A stretch of 64,000 nucleotides of DNA from Lewinellaceae bacterium. Lineage in GTDB: Bacteria > Bacteroidota > Bacteroidia > Chitinophagales > Saprospiraceae. Position 1 is the stretch's first letter. Each line of letters starts with the position of its first letter. The stretch covers positions 310,001-374,000 of the forward strand of contig JACJYQ010000002.1 in NCBI GenBank assembly GCA_020636025.1. Reading direction: 5' to 3'. A model generated the notes under the pieces. That model saw nothing but the letters and a program-made list of their open reading frames with translations. It was not told the DNA's origin and did not search any database. The translations under genes and the position numbers were made by a program. Shown piece after piece: positions 1-7,738 of this stretch.

Positions 1-537
1 AAGGTCTCCAAGGTGTTCATTGTTGTCATTAGGCGCCAGATACTCCAACACATAAATGGCTTTTTGGTAATAGTCACTACTGAGTGGGTATTCTCCTATA
101 GCTGAGAATTGATCGGCTATATGACGGTAGTAGTAGCATGTGTGTACGTCATTTTCGCCAAACTTTTGAATGGCCGCTTCCAGACTCAGATTGGCAAAAT
201 AGATGGCTTTTTCCACCAAGTCTTGCTGCTGGAAAGCCAGACTAAGTTGTTCGCAAGTCTGAATATAATCATCGCTTTGACGGCTAACCGGGTGGGGCTG
301 CGCCCCCAAATCTTTCGAATTGGCTTGCCGAAGACCCTTGACGGCTATTTGAACCATTTTGGCATCCGCTGCTGTCATTCCGGTGCTGTGATCAGGCTTG
401 AGTCCTTTCCAGATTTCAGGGGCGAGTTGTTGCAGTATAGTTATTTCATTTTCCGGATCAAATGCTTGTCCGAAAATTGAAAATGAACCAATAAAGCAGC
501 CAATCGATAATAGAATTACACGGTACATTTTTATCAT
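1..537 (-). CDS. Secreted helical-repeat (TPR-like) protein, N-terminal part
   Basis: This minus-strand frame stays open from an ATG at 537 to the window edge (179 codons), so the gene is cut off by the window. It begins with a hydrophobic signal peptide (MIKMYRVILLSIGCFIGSF, then cleavage near FGQA). The visible part is helical with spaced Ala, Leu and Tyr residues (for example AIYFANLSLEAAIQKFGEN and YYQKAIYVLEYL), which resembles tetratricopeptide repeats as in the N-terminal halves of Bacteroidota TPR/CHAT proteins. The effector part, if any, lies outside the window. A second in-frame ATG at 528 is possible. Function is not known; the TPR assignment is inference from the helical pattern. 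Confidence 0.7.
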   Translation of the reverse strand, partial: MIKMYRVILLSIGCFIGSFSIFGQAFDPENEITILQQLAPEIWKGLKPDHSTGMTAADAKMVQIAVKGLRQANSKDLGAQPHPVSRQSDDYIQTCEQLSLAFQQQDLVEKAIYFANLSLEAAIQKFGENDVHTCYYYRHIADQFSAIGEYPLSSDYYQKAIYVLEYLAPNDNNEHLGDL

Positions 538-671
538 AGGTGACTGATTATTGCAAAAGTAGAAAGGAAGGAGCGCAAAAGTCCGTCTATGAGAACAATC
601 CTTTAACAATTAGACGGGTGTTTCCATCAATGCTGTTTTGCCCGTTTGCCAACTTTCGCAAGACAACAGAT

Positions 672-1148
672 TCACTCCTCACTCCGAAGAAACCTGGAAA
701 CCGCCTCTTTTCGCCGCCTGGACACCTCCACCCGTTTCCCATCGCGCATCACCACAAAACCATCGTGATCGAGAAAAGAAACATGCAGCTTGTTGATCAA
801 ATGGGACTTGTGGGCGCGTATAAATCCATAATCGCCAAGAAGTTCTTCATATTCTCCCAAACTTTTGGAAGCCAGATACTGCTTATTGCCGTCGAGATTT
901 ATTTGGGTATAAGCACCCATTGCTTCCAGATGAATAATTTCCGAGGTTCGGAAAAAGTGAATACCTTCTTTTGAAGGAACCGCCAATCTGAATTGGTTTG
1001 GATCGTCTGCCTGGAGATTGGTGAATATATTCCGGAATTGCTCGTGCTGAAATCCTTGTTCATTTCGTTTGGCGATGTATCGGGCCACGGCACTTGTCAG
1101 TTCCTCAACATCCACGGGTTTCAGTAAATAATCAAAGGCACTAAAGGA
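672..1148 (-). pseudogene. Truncated LytR/AlgR-type response regulator (receiver mostly lost, LytTR domain intact)
   Basis: The C-terminal ~100 residues are a LytTR DNA-binding domain (EGIHFFRTSEIIHLEAMGAY, then FIRAHKSHLINK near the end). Read upstream of the first possible start (GTG at 1115), the frame still encodes the last strand and helix of a receiver domain (FSAFDYLLKPVDVEEL, containing the conserved Lys-Pro), then hits a TGA at 1167-1169. The phospho-accepting Asp and acidic pocket are missing. The simplest reading is a regulator gene broken by deletion or rearrangement near 1148-1160. A short DNA-binding protein could still be made from the GTG. A complete paralogue lies at 16567-17340. 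Confidence 0.8.
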
Positions 1149-1232
1149 AATCCGGCTATCAGCTAATCATTTGAGAGTTACTCTTGACCGCTAAAACCTA
1201 CTGGTAGGGTCTGTTAAGCTCGAGTGGGGCAT

Positions 1233-1318
1233 GTCGGCAGAGCCGACGCAATCGTTGTCACGATGCTGGAGCATCGCGGCAACGAAATTGATTTTTTTGG
1301 GGGGCAGACTCGCGCGAG
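1233..1318. repeat. Cluster of GC-rich palindromes
   Basis: Three dyads lie within 90 bases. GTCGGC-AGA-GCCGAC is at 1233-1247. A larger stem at 1253-1284 has outer arms CGTTG/CAACG and inner arms CGATGC/GCATCG around TGGA. The 10-base palindrome CTCGCGCGAG is at 1309-1318. They fill the gap between the broken LytTR gene and the following coding tail. None has a T-run, so they are not ordinary terminators; they may be a repeat-element or rearrangement scar. Confidence 0.6.
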
Positions 1319-1423
1319 CTGAGTACCTTGAGCAAAGAAGAGCTAAATTCTCGTCAAAAAGAGAATATAATTAGAGCTGAGCATCCTAGTGTAAAACAAC
1401 GAAGCATAAATCCAGAACAATGA
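1292..1423 (+). pseudogene. Orphan coding tail overlapping the next start codon
   Basis: After a stop at 1289-1291 this frame is open for 43 codons and ends at a TGA that overlaps the ATG of the downstream lipoprotein gene (ATGA, 1420-1423). The last 30 residues are charged and protein-like (STLSKEELNSRQKEN, then AEHPSVKQRS). No start codon or conserved domain is visible. The ATGA coupling and the small downstream lipoprotein resemble a displaced polymorphic-toxin tail with its immunity gene, but the family is not recognised. This is inference. Confidence 0.35.
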
Positions 1424-2016
1424 AAATTTACATCACATTTTTATTGGGAATTGGGCTATCCTATAGTTGCAATATCGCACATAAAACAGTTAGTGAGCAA
1501 CCAGAATTTGATTTCGACAATTGGAAAAGCAGCATTTTCTTATGCTTTAACAAAATGCTAGAGGAAGATAGCATTGCAAATACCCAACAAAGGATAAATA
1601 GGCAAGTAATAATTAACGAAATAGATATTATTAATAAAAAATTATTTGAATATAATTTTGAAAAAGCTATTGATGAAAACAAAGCTAGGAAATGGAGTCA
1701 TGTTTATATTTTATATCATTTTTTAGAAGGCGAGTTTAATCTTAGCCTATCGTCATTTGTGTTTCTCAATGAAAAACAATATTGGGGTACTACCTATGAC
1801 CATAATAATGGAATCTATTATCGGGTAAATAAACAATTTGCAGCAGTGATAGATAACGTTAAACCTAAAATATACGGCGGTGGCAATGGATTAGCAATTT
1901 TAACTAAATTTAACAATGAAATGAAAAACATAAAGACCGTAATCGTTGCTGGTGTTTCATATTCTGAAGAATTAGAACCTTTGATGCGGATTTATGATGA
2001 TAAAATTTTTGATTAA
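1420..2016 (+). CDS. Hypothetical lipoprotein (possible immunity protein)
   Basis: A 198-residue protein with a lipoprotein signal: a short hydrophobic segment ending in LSYSC, with Cys17 as the probable lipidated residue. The mature part is mixed alpha/beta and lysine-rich, with no recognised domain. The gene is markedly AT-rich compared with its neighbours, which suggests recent acquisition. Its ATG overlaps the stop of an upstream coding tail by four bases, implying translational coupling. A lipoprotein directly coupled to an orphan tail fits an immunity gene for an envelope-targeting toxin, but there is no direct evidence of that role. Confidence 0.7.
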   Translation: MKIYITFLLGIGLSYSCNIAHKTVSEQPEFDFDNWKSSIFLCFNKMLEEDSIANTQQRINRQVIINEIDIINKKLFEYNFEKAIDENKARKWSHVYILYHFLEGEFNLSLSSFVFLNEKQYWGTTYDHNNGIYYRVNKQFAAVIDNVKPKIYGGGNGLAILTKFNNEMKNIKTVIVAGVSYSEELEPLMRIYDDKIFD

Positions 2017-2109
2017 CGCTTCGGTAGTGCGATTGTCGTCTTACATTATAGTGTAGGCAGAATAATTGAAACTTTGTTTAAGTTGAGGTCTCACAATATT
2101 ATTGACAAG

Positions 2110-2131
2110 AACTCCCTAATACAAGGGAGTT
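2110..2131. repeat. Stem-loop (8-bp stem)
   Basis: AACTCCCT (2110-2117) and AGGGAGTT (2124-2131) form a perfect 8-bp stem around a 6-base loop, downstream of the lipoprotein stop at 2016. There is no T-run, so termination is uncertain. Confidence 0.45.
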
Positions 2132-2150
2132 AGCTGGAGTCGACGAATAA

Positions 2151-2231
2151 CAGGATGAAGAAAGAATCATTACCCAGTATGTGAAAAACGGCAAAGAATT
2201 AGAAGTCGGAAGGGTGAATTGCAATTTTGGA
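2151..2231 (+). pseudogene. Short orphan coding remnant
   Basis: Between stops at 2148 and 2229 the frame encodes QDEERIITQYVKNGK followed by ELEVGRVNCNFG. The composition is protein-like but there is no start codon or full domain. It lies in the 277-base gap before the large T9SS gene and looks like the end of a lost gene. The family is unknown and chance is possible. Confidence 0.25.
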
Positions 2232-2293
2232 TAACTTTTACATATTCTTAATAACCTTATTCATATTTATCAAATTATAAGCCGCCCTCTTAC

Positions 2294-5260
2294 ATGAAAA
2301 AAGTTAAACTAATTATCCTTATTCTGTTGACTACAGGAGTCGCTTTTGCCCAAGATAGTCGTATTTACGTGAGTGCCACAGCAACAGGTATTGCAAATGG
2401 CCAGTCTTGGGATGATGCCTATACTGAATTGAATGATGCTTTGTCAAGTGCATTATCGGGAGATACTATTTGGATAGCGGAAGGGGTTTATTATCCGACA
2501 AATTCTTTAGATCGAGCGGTTTCATTTGAACCTAAAAGTGGTGTTCGAATTTATGGTGGTTTTGCTGCGTTCGAGAATGACCTTAACCAACGAGACTGGA
2601 TAATACATCCTGTTGTTTTGAGTGGAGACATTGGTATCGAAGGTGATAGTACTGATAATTCTTACAATGTTGTGTATCTATTTCAGCCTGATTCCAACAC
2701 GGTATTAGATGGTCTTATCATTCGTGACGGCGTCGCAAATAATAGCCTTGATGCGAGCAGTACTCGATCCAGGTTAGTCTGTGGAGGCGGATTGTACATT
2801 ATGGCAGATGGCTCAGAAGCCTACCCCGAGATTCGCAACTGTCGAATTGAACATAATACAGCTGAATATTTTGGAGCAGGAGCAATGGTCAATGGTGCAA
2901 ACAATGGATCTGTAGGGCCAAGGTGGGTTAATTGTGAATTCAATGACAATAGAGCGCTTTCTAATGGAGGAGGGCTATCCAAAATTGGATCAAGTTTGGT
3001 CGAGCGGGGAATTGATCTAAGTGGATGTAAGTTTCGGCGGAATATTTCAAATGCCCGAGGTGGAGGAGTGTACTATATGGATTCTAATGGGAATGATCAA
3101 ATAGAAATTTATAATTGCCTATTTGAAGAAAACTACGCCTATACAAGTGGCGGTAGTGGCTTCTTTTTCATTGGAAGAGTTGGTCAAAGCATGCTAAATA
3201 TTCATCAATCAAATTTTACTGAAAACACCTCTTGTCAGGGTGCAGCACTAACCTTTTTTACAAATGGGAATGATTTTGACGGTTTAATTGAACTTGATAG
3301 TAACGAATTTAAAAGCAACAAATCAATACAGTTAAATCCGAATAACTTCTATTTTAACGTTATTCACTGTGACTTGATAGCAACTTCTGGCAGTAAATTT
3401 CTTGTTTCAAAAAGCTTATTTGAAGATAATAATATTAGTTTGCCGGGATATATAATTGAAGTTAATTTCTCCGAAGCTACAAGTATCATAAACAAAACTA
3501 CTTTTATTAATAACAATGTAGATAGGATTTTCCAGTTTGGTGGATTGCAAAATTGTGAGGTTTGGAACTCCAGATTTATAGGAGAAAAGCAAAAGGGTAT
3601 AAGCTTAGTTGGCAACACTGTAAAAACAAATTATGTAAATTGCATTTTTACAGACCCCATATTATTTGAGTTTTCTTCTGGAAGTAATTTTATAGATACC
3701 TGCGTGTTTGAAAATTGCAATTTTTATAATAATCCAGTATATTCTAACCTTGTTGGTGGCCCTAGTCTTAAATATTTATATTTAAGGAATTCATTTATAA
3801 ACTCAACTCCTTTAGATTACTTATATAAGCCAAATTGCACGACATACCTTAGTAATTGTTTCCTGCAAGGCTTTGATTGTTCAATTCAAAATCCCAATGT
3901 AATCTGCGAAGGCGGTATTATTACTAGCGGCGACCCTATGTTTGTCGACACTACTCTTGGAGATTTTCGTCTCCAACCTTGTTCCCCGTTGGTAAATGCC
4001 GGAAATAATACTTACGTCACTTCTAACACAGATTTAGATGAGCAGGCTCGTATTCAGGGAGGCACAGTAGATATAGGGGCAAATGAGTCTCGGGCCTTCA
4101 CCCTAGCTAATCCTCCTGATATTCACCCGGCTTGCGTAGGCTCTAATAATGGAGCCATTGCTATTAATCCGGAATTTGGATGTGAGCCATATACTTATCA
4201 ATGGGAGCCACCCCTTGCTACTGGCCCCATACTTTCAAACCTAGGTCCGGGGAACTATTCCTTTACAGTGACAGATTCGCATGGGCAGGTGATAAGTGAT
4301 ACTTTGGATGTTGCCTCAGCTGCCTCCTTGGAGTTAAGCCCAATAGCTGCTGATCTTCTGTGTGGAAGTACCATTGGTGGGCTGGCTACTGTAGATATTA
4401 TTAGTGGCATGCCGCCTTTTACTTATCTATGGAGTAATTCAGCGACTGATAGTTTGCTGACCATGTTGTCAGATGGCCAGTATCAGGTTACCGTAACAGA
4501 TGCCAATGGCTGTAAGGACTCAATCGAAATGACAATTGAAAAGTTTGGGCAGATAAACCTAATGGTGAATGGTGAACCCATCTCCTGTTTTGGAGAAGAA
4601 GATGCTTTAGTCAGTACAGCCCCAGCCAATGGGAAAGCTCCTTTTAGCTATCTTTGGTCACAAGGTGCAACAGATTCTCTTTTGAACAATCTGGGTGTAG
4701 GACAGTATACTGTAACGGTAACAGATGCTTATGGTTGTACGGCATCATATACATTCAATATAACCGAACCAGGACTTTTGCAAGCTAATGCCCAGGCGAC
4801 TCCTACAAATAGTCTGCAAACCCCAAACGGGACAGCAAGTGTAATATTTGTCTCAGGGGGCACCCAAAACTTTACCTATAATTGGAGTAATGGAGTCAGT
4901 GGACAAACCATTAGCGGTCTTTCTACAGGCACATACACAGTGACGGTGACGGATGCACATGGATGTACCACTACAGCAACCACAGAAGTGACATTTATGG
5001 TGAGACTCAATGAGTTAAATGACTGGCAAGTAAGTGTATGGCCTAACCCGATGAAAGAGTGGCTGGAGATAAGAGCAAAGAATCTGCCTTCCGGAGCTTG
5101 GAGTTTTTCACTTGATGATTTGTTAGGACGGAAATTGAAGGTGACGAATCTGGATAGCAGCAACGCAATATTGAATGTGAGCGCCCTTCCAAATGGAATA
5201 TATGAATGGAGTTTGTCGATTGATAACAAAGTTTTTAAAAGCGGTAAGGTTATAAAATAG
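2294..5260 (+). CDS. T9SS-secreted beta-helix protein with SprB-like repeats
   Basis: 988 residues with a signal peptide (MKKVKLIILILLTTGVAFAQ). Residues ~25-600 open with YVSATATGIANGQSWDDAYTE, the usual start of Bacteroidota right-handed beta-helix proteins, followed by many short N/G-rich coils typical of parallel beta-helix surface proteins. Residues ~610-900 hold four SprB-like repeats with the core PFTYLWSxxATDSLL...GQYTVTVTDAxGC; SprB is the gliding adhesin of Flavobacterium. The last ~80 residues (VWPNPMKEWLEI... to FKSGKVIK) form a type A sorting domain recognised by T9SS. The protein is probably exported and attached to the cell surface. An adhesive role is inferred; no catalytic residues are apparent. 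Confidence 0.88.
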   Translation: MKKVKLIILILLTTGVAFAQDSRIYVSATATGIANGQSWDDAYTELNDALSSALSGDTIWIAEGVYYPTNSLDRAVSFEPKSGVRIYGGFAAFENDLNQRDWIIHPVVLSGDIGIEGDSTDNSYNVVYLFQPDSNTVLDGLIIRDGVANNSLDASSTRSRLVCGGGLYIMADGSEAYPEIRNCRIEHNTAEYFGAGAMVNGANNGSVGPRWVNCEFNDNRALSNGGGLSKIGSSLVERGIDLSGCKFRRNISNARGGGVYYMDSNGNDQIEIYNCLFEENYAYTSGGSGFFFIGRVGQSMLNIHQSNFTENTSCQGAALTFFTNGNDFDGLIELDSNEFKSNKSIQLNPNNFYFNVIHCDLIATSGSKFLVSKSLFEDNNISLPGYIIEVNFSEATSIINKTTFINNNVDRIFQFGGLQNCEVWNSRFIGEKQKGISLVGNTVKTNYVNCIFTDPILFEFSSGSNFIDTCVFENCNFYNNPVYSNLVGGPSLKYLYLRNSFINSTPLDYLYKPNCTTYLSNCFLQGFDCSIQNPNVICEGGIITSGDPMFVDTTLGDFRLQPCSPLVNAGNNTYVTSNTDLDEQARIQGGTVDIGANESRAFTLANPPDIHPACVGSNNGAIAINPEFGCEPYTYQWEPPLATGPILSNLGPGNYSFTVTDSHGQVISDTLDVASAASLELSPIAADLLCGSTIGGLATVDIISGMPPFTYLWSNSATDSLLTMLSDGQYQVTVTDANGCKDSIEMTIEKFGQINLMVNGEPISCFGEEDALVSTAPANGKAPFSYLWSQGATDSLLNNLGVGQYTVTVTDAYGCTASYTFNITEPGLLQANAQATPTNSLQTPNGTASVIFVSGGTQNFTYNWSNGVSGQTISGLSTGTYTVTVTDAHGCTTTATTEVTFMVRLNELNDWQVSVWPNPMKEWLEIRAKNLPSGAWSFSLDDLLGRKLKVTNLDSSNAILNVSALPNGIYEWSLSIDNKVFKSGKVIK

Positions 5261-5307
5261 GGTGCGGAATGTTTTATACCTGTCTATTTTTCCGCTGATC
5301 GGGAGTG

Positions 5308-5334
5308 TTCAAATAAATGACACACTTATTTGAA
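5308..5334. repeat. Stem-loop after the beta-helix gene
   Basis: TTCAAATAA (5308-5316) pairs perfectly with TTATTTGAA (5326-5334) around a 9-base loop, 48 bases after the stop codon. It is AT-rich and without a following T-run, so it is a possible weak terminator or 3' stabiliser. Confidence 0.4.
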
Positions 5335-5444
5335 TACCCCCTCGAAAGTTGAAGCCAACACACTTCGAACCCTTTATTCTGCAAATTCATTAGCCCGACA
5401 TTTCCATATATTGTCTGGTATAAGGCAATCAAAAACATTTCCCA

Positions 5445-6887
5445 ATGTCAAAAACGCTGTACTCTCTTTTACCTGCACTTCTATTTCCTTTGTTCCTCTC
5501 TGCTCAGGATACCTTGCTCTTGTCCAGTCCATTAGAAGTATATTCCTCACCTCTGTCCATCACGGCTCCCCGCCTCAACTTTTTGGGCGACGGAACAGCC
5601 TTGTTCACCTGGGGACTGAGTGGCAGTCCGCGACAAATTTTATGCTCACGTTTCGAAAACGATACTTTTTCCACTCCGGTAAGTGTGGTCCAAGGCTCAT
5701 TACCTCCCGATTTATTTGGCTTTGGCGGATTTGATGTTGCGGTAAACGGCAATCAGGTTTTCGTGGTGTATGAGCGGCTTTCGCTGGGCATAATGCTGGC
5801 TCGATCCGATGATGGCGGGCTTAGTTTCTCTCCACCTGTGGTCGTACAAAGTCCGGTCTCCGGAGGCTATGCAACACTGGCTTCTTTGGTTTTGGATGGA
5901 ACCGGAAACCCGGTGGTTAGTTATATTGTAGAAAAAAACGGAGCGGTGTTTCAGGTGCGCCGCTCAAGCGATGGTGGCCAGACTTTTGGCGACCCGGTGA
6001 TTGCCAATTCAGCTGCACCGGGCGGACAAGTCTGTGAATGTTGCCTTGCCGATTTTGTGGCTTCGGGAGACTCCATCTGGATGATCTATCGCAACAACAA
6101 TCAAAACCTCCGCGATATTTGGGTGGCGCGTTCCACAGACCTAGCCGCTACATTTGATGTCGCAACTGATGTGGATGCTACGGATTGGATGCTGAGTTTT
6201 TGTCCGGTCGCCGGCCCTCGCATAACCCGGGCTGGCAACACCCTCATCACCGCCTGGATGAGCGGAGCAAGCGGGCAGGAACGCGTGTACCTCAGTACGC
6301 TGACAGCCGATAAAATGGAAACAGGGATACAACTTGAATTTCCACCGGAAGTACAGCAGAATAAACAAAGCTTTGCAGATCTGGCTGCCTCAGGCGATAC
6401 AACCCTTATGGTTTTTCTGGAGGGGACTAAAGAGATTGTATTGCACTATTCAACCAATGGCCCGGCCGAACTTCCCATGCACCAGATACGGCTTACCGAG
6501 TCTGATCATACCCTGCAGCTTCCCTCCATTGCCGTGTACGATGGCATGATTCACCTGGTATACGTAGATCCGGTTAGCGATAAAATTCAATATCGAACTG
6601 GAATAATTACCCAATTGTCGGCTACAAATGAATTGTATGATGTTGGTAGGCTTACGGTGGTTCCAAACCCTACAACAGGTGTCGCAACTCTTCAAGGCAT
6701 ACATGAACCGGTTACCTCTGTGCAAATATTGAACATCAATGGTTCATTGATCAGATCTGAATCATTGGAAAGGCAACATGAGAACGGTGATGTGTGGGTA
6801 GACATGTCAGGTTTCTGTTCCGGAATCTACCTGATAAAGGTTGTGACAGAAGGCGGTTTGTATACTACAAAGCTGTTTAAAATGTAA
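5445..6887 (+). CDS. T9SS-secreted BNR-repeat (sialidase-fold) protein
   Basis: 480 residues with a clear signal peptide (MSKTLYSLLPALLFPLFLSAQ). The body has Asp-box/BNR motifs at regular spacing (RSDDGGLSFSPP, RSSDGGQTFGDP, RSTDLAATFD), which mark a six-bladed propeller. A CECC cluster precedes the third blade; it is unusual and could form disulphides or bind metal. The end (VVPNPTTGVATLQ... to YTTKLFKM) is a T9SS type A sorting domain. The FRIP motif and arginine triad of true sialidases are not obvious, so enzyme activity is not claimed. The stop codon shares a base with the ATG that opens the SulP remnant. Confidence 0.85.
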   Translation: MSKTLYSLLPALLFPLFLSAQDTLLLSSPLEVYSSPLSITAPRLNFLGDGTALFTWGLSGSPRQILCSRFENDTFSTPVSVVQGSLPPDLFGFGGFDVAVNGNQVFVVYERLSLGIMLARSDDGGLSFSPPVVVQSPVSGGYATLASLVLDGTGNPVVSYIVEKNGAVFQVRRSSDGGQTFGDPVIANSAAPGGQVCECCLADFVASGDSIWMIYRNNNQNLRDIWVARSTDLAATFDVATDVDATDWMLSFCPVAGPRITRAGNTLITAWMSGASGQERVYLSTLTADKMETGIQLEFPPEVQQNKQSFADLAASGDTTLMVFLEGTKEIVLHYSTNGPAELPMHQIRLTESDHTLQLPSIAVYDGMIHLVYVDPVSDKIQYRTGIITQLSATNELYDVGRLTVVPNPTTGVATLQGIHEPVTSVQILNINGSLIRSESLERQHENGDVWVDMSGFCSGIYLIKVVTEGGLYTTKLFKM

Positions 6888-7547
6888 TGGTGTCACAGGC
6901 AGGTAATATGATTTGTGGTCTTGTAGGCGCTCTCCCCATTACTGCCGTAATTGTGCGAGGTGCAGCCAATGTGGATGCAGGAGGTCCTACCAAAAACGCC
7001 TCCATTACTCACGGTGTTTTTCTTCTTCTGATGGTCTCCGCAGTTCCTTTCGTCTTGAATATGATTCCATTCGCATCACTGCTGTGATCTTGCTGATTAC
7101 AGGATACAATCTGACCAAACCTCAATTGTATCCCAGATGTACAAACTAGGCTGGAATCAGTTTCTTCCCTTCATTATCACGATTGCGGTAATTCTGGCAA
7201 CTGATCTACGTCAAGGTATAACCATTGGACTAATCATTTCGATCTGTTTTCTTGTTCGGAATAAATTCAAGGAAGAATACAAAATTGAACAGTGCACCCA
7301 ATTGGGAACCGAACATTATCACATCAAGCTTAATTCAATGGTGACTTTCTTGAACAAAGTGGACTTACAAAATACGTTGTATAAAACACCACCGTACTCG
7401 GTGCTAACCATTGATGGTTCTGGTAGCCGGTTTATCGATTATGGCGTACTGGAAATGATTAGTGAGTTTGAGACTCGGGATCATGAAAAACACATCCAAT
7501 TAGTTCTCATCAATATTGAAAGAGTGAATCTGATGGCTGTTCATTAA
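6887..7547 (+). pseudogene. SulP-family anion transporter remnant (5' truncated, two frameshifts)
   Basis: Three frames together encode the C-terminal part of a SulP transporter. 6887-7087 gives the conserved GNMICGLVGALPITAVIVRG and ANVDAGGPTKNASITHGVF. A frame change near 7080 continues with AVILLITGYNLTKPQLYPR. Another near 7135 continues with MYKLGWNQFLPFIITIAVIL, then a STAS domain (YSVLTIDGSGSRFIDYGVLE). The N-terminal transmembrane helices are absent. Family knowledge says SulP proteins carry 10-14 helices followed by a cytoplasmic STAS domain, so this is a dead fragment. It abuts the preceding T9SS gene with no spacer, suggesting a rearrangement junction. Confidence 0.88.
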
Positions 7548-7680
7548 TCAAATAATGTGAAGTAGAATTGATAACCAAATTTGATTTTCAACTGACAAAT
7601 TTTTTCCAATGTTATTAGAGCGTGTTTGGATTTTATATAATTTTGGAGACGTTTAGCGAATGGTGTTTCGGCAATAATCC

Positions 7681-7711
7681 TAGCCATCGCAAAATGGTTG
7701 TGAAAGCACTT
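7681..7711 (+). repeat. Partial copy of the 102-bp dispersed repeat
   Basis: 31 bases match the first part of the repeat found complete at 10391-10492 and 31303-31404, with three mismatches and the same orientation. It lies just upstream of the lipase-fold gene, whose 3' side carries a full copy. Confidence 0.7.
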
Positions 7712-7738
7712 TTCGTAGACAATAAATACGTAATTAAC

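Noticed and set aside
540..974. 144-codon plus-strand frame
   Set aside because: Antisense to the LytTR remnant; no protein-like composition.
5445..6887. True sialidase
   Set aside because: Asp-boxes are present but the FRIP motif and catalytic arginines are not apparent; called a BNR-propeller protein only. The same applies to 10582-11805.
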